NCBI GenBank assembly: GCA_029933755.1
Contig: JAOZNO010000317.1
Span: 1-5,191, forward strand
Reading direction: 5' to 3'
Length of the DNA: 5,191 nt
From: Bacteroidales bacterium
GTDB lineage: Bacteria > Bacteroidota > Bacteroidia > Bacteroidales > NBLH01
The position numbers were made by a program, and so were the translations under genes. Numbering within the stretch: the first letter of the stretch is position 1; each line of letters starts with the position of its first letter. Positions 1 through 5,191 of the stretch are shown piece after piece. Below the pieces are notes generated by a model. It was not told where the DNA came from, did no database searches, and saw only the letters and a list, made by a program, of their open reading frames with translations.

Positions 1-105
1 CTTATTGTTGCAAATCTTTTGCAGTATAAGCATACAGCTAAAAGGTCTGACGCCTCAATTCCAACAAGAAAAAACGCATGAATTAATCAGTTAAGAAGTA
101 ATAAT
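1..105. other. Upstream leader; possible tail of an unseen gene
   Basis: This stretch holds no complete gene. On the plus strand one frame is open from base 2 to a TAA at 92-94 and another from base 1 to a TGA at 79-81. Either could be the last 26-30 codons of a gene that starts outside the window, but neither tail is recognisable, so this is only a possibility. The TGA at 79-81 is in frame with the kinase start at 106 and prevents a longer N-terminus. A small hairpin (TGCAAA/TTTGCA, 9-23) has no T-run after it. No match to the TAnnTTTG promoter motif was found here, so the kinase promoter may lie upstream of the window. Confidence 0.35.
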
Positions 106-3100
106 ATGAGAAAAAGGAAAATAGTAATTATACTGCTTATATTTATAATAATAGAGATATTAGGCTTCCTGAAAATTAAAGATTTTCACAAGCAGGAAAT
201 TAATCAGCTTTTAGAAAATAAAACGGAAGAACTTGAAGTGAAAGGAAAAGCAGCTGAAAAGGCATATGCGCTACTTACAAAAAATATTTTTGAGCAAACA
301 ATTAACAAGCCTGAGATTTTGCAGCTTTACAGCAAAGCTTATGACGCTGACGCCCCATACAAAAATGTATTACGTGACAGTTTATATGAAATACTCTTAC
401 CTGTATATGAATATCTTAAATTAAGTAATATAAAACAAATGCAGTTTCACCTGCCAGATAATGAGAGTTTTTTGCGATTTCACCGTCCTGACAAATACGG
501 CGATAAGCTAAGTGATATACGATACTCAGTAAAAATGGCAAGCTCAACAAAACAAATTTATACGGGTTTTGAGGAAGGTAAAATGGGCTATGGTTTTCGT
601 TATGTTTTCCCTTTATTTTATCAAAGCAAATATATAGGTAGTGTAGAAACCAGTTTTTCTTTTAAATCACTTAAAATACAGTTGGAAGAATACGGGGATT
701 TTATTTATGGGTTTATGATAAAAAAGGATATTGCTGATTTAAGAGTTTTTGATGATGTGAAAAGTGTGTATGTGCCAAGTTTAATTTCTAATAAATATGT
801 GTACGAAAAGCAGTTTTTACACTATAATGATGACACACTAAATATTCTTAAACAAATTGATGAGCGCATACAAACAGAAATTGCTGATAAACTAACAGGG
901 CATATAAACTTTACTGTTTTTAAAAAAATCAAAGGGGAATATTATTTAGTTTCGTTTGTTTCGGTAAATAATGTAGAAGGAAAACCCGTGGCTTATCTTT
1001 TTTCATACAATAAAGATTTAACGATAGCCAAATATGAAAGCAGTAATATAAAAACGCATATTGTTGCTTCAATTATAATAGCACTTATTGCTTTTTTTGT
1101 ATGGCTAACTTTATCTAAAAGTGTAAGGATTATAGAAATTGACGAAGATTACAGACAAATACTGGATGCCAATAACGATATTGTGTTTATGCTTGATGTA
1201 TTGGGAACGCAATTGTATTTTAACAAACAGGTTGAAAGTTTACTGGGATATATACGTGAAGACCTTATTGGAAAATCGTTTGTTCATTTTGTTCCTAAAG
1301 GTGAAATGACAAAATATCTAGGAAAACTTAAAGAAGTGTATTTAAAGAAACAAATTGTAAATTTTCAAACCCTTGCTTTGCATAAAAATGGAAGTCAAAT
1401 TCCGGTAGAAATAATAGGTAAAATAATAAGATATAATGGGAAAATGCTTTTTGCCGGGACAATAAGAGATATTACTGAACGTAAAAAAGTTCAACAAGCA
1501 CTTAAAGAAAGTGAGCAGAAATTTAAAGAAACATTTGAAGAGTCAGCAGATTCTGTATTGATTCTTGAAAATGGAATTATTACTGATTGTAATAAAGCAA
1601 TGCTAAAACTATTTGAATATAAGGAAAAAGAAAGCTTTTTAAACCTACATCCATCAAAAATATCTCCTGAATTTCAGGCAGATAATAGAAAGTCAACTGA
1701 AAAAGCAAATGGAATGATTCAAATGGCTGTCAAAAACCGGTCGCACCGTTTTGAATGGAAGCATAAAAAAAGTTCAGGGGAAGAATTTCATGCTGAGGTT
1801 TTATTGACCTTGATTTCATCTACAAAAGAAAAACAAATTATTCATACAGTTATCAGAGATATTAGCGACCGTAAAGAAATAGAACAAGCTCTGATTGAGA
1901 GAACTGAAAAATACAATATGATTGCAGATAATATCAATGATTTTATTTGGATGATGGATTTGAATATGAATGCTATATATATAAGTGCATCTTGCAAAAA
2001 ATTTATTGGATATACTGTAGATGAAGTATGCAAAATGAAAGTGGCTCAATTACATACAGCAGAGTCTTATCAACTTATGCAAAACTCAATACAAATAGCT
2101 TTAAATAACATTGAAAACAATAGCGGCAAACAAAAAGATACACGAATAGAAGTAGAATATATACATAAAGACGGCCATATAATTATTGCTGAAGTAATAG
2201 GCTATGCAGTTTATGATAAAGAAGGAAAACCTTACGGCATAGCCGGCGTTTCCAGAGATATAACAGACCGTAAAAAAGTAGAACAAGCTTTAGCACAAAG
2301 TGAAAAGCGATTAAAAGAACTAATAAATTCGGTTCCTGATATTATTTGTTTTAAAGATGGAGAAGGACGTTGGCTTATTGCGAACGATGCCGATTTAAAA
2401 TTATTTAAACTTGAAGGTGTTGATTATGTAGGAAAAAAAGATTCTGATTTAGCATTATTTAGTCCATTTTATTACGATGCTTTTATGGGTTGTGAGAACA
2501 CTGACGAAATAGCATGGAATAAAAAAGACATAAGTAGAGATATTGAAGTAATTCCAAATCCCGATGGAAAAGATTTTATTTATGATATTATAAAAGTTCC
2601 TGTCTTTAACCCCGATAATACCCGCAATGCACTTGTTGTGTTTGGCAGGGATATTACTGAAATGAAAAAAGTAGAACGAGAACTAAAAGTAGCTAAAATA
2701 GGGGCAGAAGAAGCCAATCGCCTAAAAAGTGAATTCCTGGCAAATATGAGCCATGAAATCCGTACCCCTATGAATGCAATCTTAGGGTTTTCAGGAATTT
2801 TACAGAAAAGATTGAAAGATGAACAGCACCGATCAATGGTTGAAAAGATTGAAAAAAATGGAAATAGCTTATTGGAATTAATCAATGACATTCTTGATCT
2901 TTCAAAAATTGAAGCCGGTCAGCTATCAATTCAAAAAGAACCAGTAAACCTACATAATACTTTTAGCGAAATACCCCTTGTTTTTTCTGAAGTTTCTAAA
3001 CGGCATCTGGTTCCAATAAACTTGAATATTGATAAAAATACACCTAAATTATTATTAGCTGATTCTTTACGCATAAGACAAGTTTTATTAAATTTAGTTA

Positions 3101-4182
3101 GTAATGCTATTAAATTTACCGAAAAGGGTTCAATTTCAATAATTGTAACAACAAAACAACTTTTGGAAAGTTCTGAACTTTCCAAAAGTTTGGATTTAAT
3201 TATTGAAGTGAAGGATACCGGAATCGGAATTCCTAAAAGCCAAATAGATACAATTTTTGACAGTTTTCGACAAATTGAAGGACAAAGTACTCGTAAATAT
3301 GGAGGAACAGGGCTTGGACTAGCTATTACAAAACGATTAGTAGAACTTATGGGTGGGAATATTTCTGTTAAAAGCACAGTAGATAAAGGCACCATATTTA
3401 AAATTGTATTGAGGAATGTAGAAATATTAGATATGGAATATGAAGAAATGGAAACAGGTGAAAAAGAAAATATTCGCTTTAATAAATCAAAAATATTGCA
3501 TGTTGAAGACAATGAGAGCAATAGGGAAATAATAGGACTTTATCTGGAAAATGGAAATGTTGAAATTAAAGAAGCTGAAACAGGTAGTGAAGCACTTGAT
3601 ATATTGAAAAACTACAGTCCGGATTTAATACTGATGGATATTCAGTTACCTGGATTAAACGGCTTTGAAACTACGAAAATCATTAAGCTAAATGAAAAAT
3701 TAAAAACAATACCAATAATAGCACTAACTGCAAACGTCACAAAGGAAGAAATTGAAAAATACAGCCATGTTTTTGATGAATATCTTATAAAACCTATTGA
3801 TGAAGACCAGTTTTTTAAAGCTATTTCAAAATATCTGGCTCATGAAAAAAGAGGGTTTGAAGCAAAAAATGAAATAAAAGTTGCAGCTTATATTTTAGAA
3901 CTTCAAAAACAAAAAAATGAGACTAGTTTTTTTTCTAATGAATTAAAAATCATTTTTAAAGAAGAGTTAGAGCCACTTCACAAAGAATTATCTGAAGCTA
4001 TATCTGTTGATGATTTAAAGGTTTTTGAAGAAAAAAATAAAAATATTGGTTTAAAAAATAATATTCCCGGACTTGTAAAATATAGTGAAGCTTTAAATGC
4101 ATCAATAATAAATTTTGATCTTATTAAAATAAAAGGAATGCTTAATTACTATAATGAAATATTAAACATTATATTAAAATAA
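106..4182 (+). CDS. Membrane-bound hybrid sensor histidine kinase (dCache-like, 4 PAS, HisKA, HATPase, REC)
   Basis: Complete 1358-residue inner-membrane sensor kinase that should autophosphorylate on histidine and pass phosphate to its own receiver. RKRK precedes TM1 (about 6-22). Residues 25-317 form a periplasmic sensor resembling the double-Cache family dCache_3, with FLRFHRPDKYGD near 122-133 and GFRYVFPL near 163-170. TM2 is about 318-336. Four PAS domains follow (about 345-457, 468-587, 600-720, 732-851), each ending in an RDI(T/S) motif. HisKA carries SHEIRTP with phospho-acceptor His883. HATPase_c shows the N box (Asn996, Asn1000), G1 DTGIGIP (1037-1043), F box near 1051-1054 and G2 GGTGLG (1066-1071). 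REC has Glu1134/Asp1135, phospho-acceptor Asp1178, Thr1208 and Lys1229. Residues 1258-1358 are helical and Hpt-like but lack the histidine. No DNA-binding domain is present. ATG 106 is supported by an in-frame TGA at 79, the TM1 fit, and a weak AGAAG purine tract 7 nt upstream. The signal is unknown. Oddity: a palindrome-encoded loop insertion at 1018-1029. Confidence 0.96.
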   Translation: MRKRKIVIILLIFIIIEILGFLKIKDFHKQEINQLLENKTEELEVKGKAAEKAYALLTKNIFEQTINKPEILQLYSKAYDADAPYKNVLRDSLYEILLPVYEYLKLSNIKQMQFHLPDNESFLRFHRPDKYGDKLSDIRYSVKMASSTKQIYTGFEEGKMGYGFRYVFPLFYQSKYIGSVETSFSFKSLKIQLEEYGDFIYGFMIKKDIADLRVFDDVKSVYVPSLISNKYVYEKQFLHYNDDTLNILKQIDERIQTEIADKLTGHINFTVFKKIKGEYYLVSFVSVNNVEGKPVAYLFSYNKDLTIAKYESSNIKTHIVASIIIALIAFFVWLTLSKSVRIIEIDEDYRQILDANNDIVFMLDVLGTQLYFNKQVESLLGYIREDLIGKSFVHFVPKGEMTKYLGKLKEVYLKKQIVNFQTLALHKNGSQIPVEIIGKIIRYNGKMLFAGTIRDITERKKVQQALKESEQKFKETFEESADSVLILENGIITDCNKAMLKLFEYKEKESFLNLHPSKISPEFQADNRKSTEKANGMIQMAVKNRSHRFEWKHKKSSGEEFHAEVLLTLISSTKEKQIIHTVIRDISDRKEIEQALIERTEKYNMIADNINDFIWMMDLNMNAIYISASCKKFIGYTVDEVCKMKVAQLHTAESYQLMQNSIQIALNNIENNSGKQKDTRIEVEYIHKDGHIIIAEVIGYAVYDKEGKPYGIAGVSRDITDRKKVEQALAQSEKRLKELINSVPDIICFKDGEGRWLIANDADLKLFKLEGVDYVGKKDSDLALFSPFYYDAFMGCENTDEIAWNKKDISRDIEVIPNPDGKDFIYDIIKVPVFNPDNTRNALVVFGRDITEMKKVERELKVAKIGAEEANRLKSEFLANMSHEIRTPMNAILGFSGILQKRLKDEQHRSMVEKIEKNGNSLLELINDILDLSKIEAGQLSIQKEPVNLHNTFSEIPLVFSEVSKRHLVPINLNIDKNTPKLLLADSLRIRQVLLNLVSNAIKFTEKGSISIIVTTKQLLESSELSKSLDLIIEVKDTGIGIPKSQIDTIFDSFRQIEGQSTRKYGGTGLGLAITKRLVELMGGNISVKSTVDKGTIFKIVLRNVEILDMEYEEMETGEKENIRFNKSKILHVEDNESNREIIGLYLENGNVEIKEAETGSEALDILKNYSPDLILMDIQLPGLNGFETTKIIKLNEKLKTIPIIALTANVTKEEIEKYSHVFDEYLIKPIDEDQFFKAISKYLAHEKRGFEAKNEIKVAAYILELQKQKNETSFFSNELKIIFKEELEPLHKELSEAISVDDLKVFEEKNKNIGLKNNIPGLVKYSEALNASIINFDLIKIKGMLNYYNEILNIILK
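3158..3190. repeat. Perfect 33-nt palindrome inside the kinase ATPase domain
   Basis: The arms AACTTTTGGAAAGTT (3158-3172) and AACTTTCCAAAAGTT (3176-3190) are exact reverse complements separated by CTG. The C and G of that spacer also pair, giving 16-bp arms around a single central T. Each arm is itself an inverted repeat of AACTTT and AAAGTT around a triplet. The element lies in frame and encodes residues Gln1018-Leu1029, between a beta strand of HATPase_c and the strand leading to the G1 box, a place where this fold has a variable loop. It could be an inserted palindromic repeat, an RNA hairpin, or a chance product of local duplication and inversion. The palindrome is directly visible; its origin is inference. 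Confidence 0.9.
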
Positions 4183-4222
4183 GACAGTAGTGGGAATACT
4201 GAAGAATAGAACTACTTTTGTC
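4183..4222 (+). other. Intergenic stem 1, directly after the kinase stop
   Basis: GACAGTAGT at 4183-4191 can pair with ACTAC (4211-4215) and TGTC (4219-4222), giving 9 base pairs with a 3-nt TTT bulge and a 19-nt loop. The 5' arm starts on the base after the kinase TAA. Its loop contains the 5' arm of the second inverted repeat (4198-4204), so the two stems interlock in pseudoknot order. Such a structure could affect transcript stability or expression of the next gene, but AT-rich spacers yield weak stems by chance. Confidence 0.3.
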
Positions 4223-4247
4223 TTACCTTTTTAGAACTTCAGTTTTT
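4195..4247 (+). terminator. Weak candidate terminator or attenuator hairpin
   Basis: ACTGAAG (4198-4204) and CTTCAGT (4237-4243) are a perfect 7-bp inverted repeat, and the 3' arm runs directly into TTTT (4244-4247). After one mismatch the stem could gain a few A-U or wobble pairs from 4194-4196. The 32-nt loop is long and the stem has only three G-C pairs, so this is a poor intrinsic terminator by the usual standard. It may act as a partial terminator between the kinase and the REC-PAS gene, or have no role. Confidence 0.25.
4213..4220 (+). promoter_or_regulatory. Candidate Bacteroidota-type -7 box
   Basis: TACTTTTG matches the TAnnTTTG -7 motif known for the primary sigma factor of Bacteroidota. 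It lies 40 nt before the ATG at 4261, so a transcript would carry a leader of roughly 30-35 nt. No clear TTTG or TTG -33 element is seen at the expected 17-23 nt spacing upstream, which weakens the call. If real, the second gene could be transcribed separately from the kinase. The box overlaps the 3' arm of intergenic stem 1. Confidence 0.3.
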
Positions 4248-4260
4248 AAATAAAACATGT

Positions 4261-5191
4261 ATGGAAAACAAACAAACTGTTTTAATAGTTGATGATATTG
4301 TGGATAATTTAAACATTGTTGCAAATATATTGATTCCACAAAATATAAATGCCCTTGTTGCTGAAACTGGAAAGCAGGCATTAGTTATTGTGAAAAAGTT
4401 TTTACCCGATTTAATTTTGCTTGATATTATGATGCCTGAAATGAATGGTTTTGAGGTCTGTGAAAAATTAAAAGAAGATAAAATAACCAAAGATATTCCT
4501 GTGATTTTTCTTTCGGCAAAAAATGATACGGAAAGTATTGTTAAAGGATTTCGACTAGGTGCTGTTGATTATATTTCAAAACCATTTTTTGAACCGGAAC
4601 TAGTTGCCCGGATAAAAACTCATTTAGAACTTAAAAAATCAAAAACAGAACTGGAGTATGCACAAGGTAATTTAAAAACTATTTTGAATGATGTTGCAGA
4701 TGCTATTTTTATTTATGATCAAGTCGGTAATTTTATTGAAATAAACAAAACCACAGAAACCAGGTTTGGATACTCGCGTAATGAGTTGTTATCAATGAAT
4801 ATTAAAGATATTTGTATCTCTGAAAAATCTGTGATTTTTAATTCAAATATTAAACAGATAAAAAAGTATGGAAAAAGTACTTTTGAAACAGAACATAAAA
4901 CTAAAAATAACAAGTTTATACCGTCAGAAGTTTCAGCTACACTAATAAATTATAAGGGGAAAACTGCTTTTTTAGTGGTAGCACGGGATATTACAGAACG
5001 TAAAAAAAATGAACAGGCCTTATTAGAAAAGGAAGAAATACAAAGAAAAATACTTGATACTTTTAAAGATGGTGTTTTTATAAACTCTCCTGAATCTAAA
5101 ATTGTTTATGCGAACTCTGCAATTCAAGAAAAGCTAGGTAGGAACCCAGTAGGTGAATATTGCTATAAAGCTTTGTATAACTTTAAAGAAG
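4261..5191 (+). CDS. Response-regulator/PAS protein, C-terminus cut by window end
   Basis: The reading frame is open from ATG 4261 to the window end (310 codons plus one base), so the C-terminus is missing. There is no signal peptide or membrane segment, so it is probably cytosolic. Residues about 5-122 form a receiver domain with acidic pair Asp11/Asp12, phospho-acceptor Asp55 in LLDIMMPEMNG, Ser85 in the switch position and Lys107-Pro108. A short coiled-coil-like linker (about 123-138) leads to a PAS domain (about 138-243) ending in ARDITERKK, then a second PAS from about 261 that is cut after a GEYCYKALY segment. The output is not visible; REC-PAS proteins usually end in a histidine kinase, and GGDEF or other outputs are possible. 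The gene lies 78 bp after the kinase on the same strand, suggesting shared signalling. An in-frame TAG at 4207-4209 with no ATG between supports this start. No Shine-Dalgarno site is visible; the leader is A/T-rich. An ATG at 4257 is in another frame and stops after 11 codons. Confidence 0.93.
   Translation, partial: MENKQTVLIVDDIVDNLNIVANILIPQNINALVAETGKQALVIVKKFLPDLILLDIMMPEMNGFEVCEKLKEDKITKDIPVIFLSAKNDTESIVKGFRLGAVDYISKPFFEPELVARIKTHLELKKSKTELEYAQGNLKTILNDVADAIFIYDQVGNFIEINKTTETRFGYSRNELLSMNIKDICISEKSVIFNSNIKQIKKYGKSTFETEHKTKNNKFIPSEVSATLINYKGKTAFLVVARDITERKKNEQALLEKEEIQRKILDTFKDGVFINSPESKIVYANSAIQEKLGRNPVGEYCYKALYNFKE

Noticed and set aside
9..23. TGCAAA-TCT-TTTGCA hairpin
   Set aside because: Only 6 bp and not followed by a T-run, so it does not qualify as a terminator; such stems are common in AT-rich DNA.
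1816..2286. Three overlapping or adjacent minus-strand frames of 61-77 codons
   Set aside because: They lie opposite PAS2 and PAS3, have Phe/Ile/Tyr-rich low-complexity products, and no gene-like context.
2580..2891. 103-codon open frame on the minus strand
   Set aside because: It is antisense to PAS4 and HisKA, has no recognisable domain, and is explained by the low stop density opposite the kinase frame.
2931..3521. 196-codon open frame on the minus strand
   Set aside because: It lies wholly opposite conserved HATPase_c and REC sequence and its product is Ser/Ile/Phe-rich with no recognisable domain. Its LLESSELSKS stretch comes from the palindrome, not from a real gene.
4207..4238. Direct repeat of TAGAACT in the spacer (4207-4213 and 4232-4238)
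   Set aside because: Seven bases long, with no flanking structure to mark it as a target-site duplication or operator; likely chance in AT-rich sequence.
4257..4259. ATG just before the second gene
   Set aside because: It is out of frame with the receiver domain and ends after 11 codons; the ATG at 4261 gives the conserved receiver N-terminus.
4239..4490. 83-codon open frame on the minus strand
   Set aside because: It is antisense to the receiver domain of the second gene, which has clear catalytic residues on the plus strand.

Overview
This window is AT-rich DNA (roughly 30% GC by eye) holding two same-strand signalling genes. The composition, the lack of strong Shine-Dalgarno sites, a TAnnTTTG-type promoter motif between the genes, and a large hybrid histidine kinase with several PAS domains next to a REC-PAS protein all suggest a low-GC member of the Bacteroidota. 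The assignment rests on style and family resemblance, not on a phylogenetic marker.

Layout: positions 1-105 are a short leader, possibly including the last codons of an unseen upstream gene. Positions 106-4182 encode a complete 1358-residue membrane-bound hybrid histidine kinase. Its order is TM1, periplasmic double-Cache-like sensor, TM2, four PAS domains, HisKA, HATPase_c, REC, and a helical C-terminal extension resembling an Hpt domain without its histidine. Positions 4183-4260 are a 78-bp intergenic spacer with two interlocking inverted repeats and a candidate promoter -7 box. Positions 4261-5191 encode the first 310 residues of a cytosolic REC-PAS-PAS protein that runs off the window. 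No mobile element, CRISPR array, tRNA or rRNA was seen.

How the genes may work together: the first gene would sense an extracytoplasmic signal, autophosphorylate on His883 and pass phosphate to its own REC domain (Asp1178). The second begins with a receiver (Asp55) and continues with PAS sensors, so it is a plausible partner in a branched relay. Its output module lies beyond the window, and the partnership is inferred only from adjacency.

The most unusual structure is a perfect 33-nt palindrome at 3158-3190 inside the ATPase domain of the kinase. It is built from four alternately inverted copies of AACTTT, encodes a loop insertion just before the G1 box, and reads as the same peptide on both strands. 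The rest of the window is ordinary two-component signalling sequence; I do not see convincing evidence of a wholly new system.
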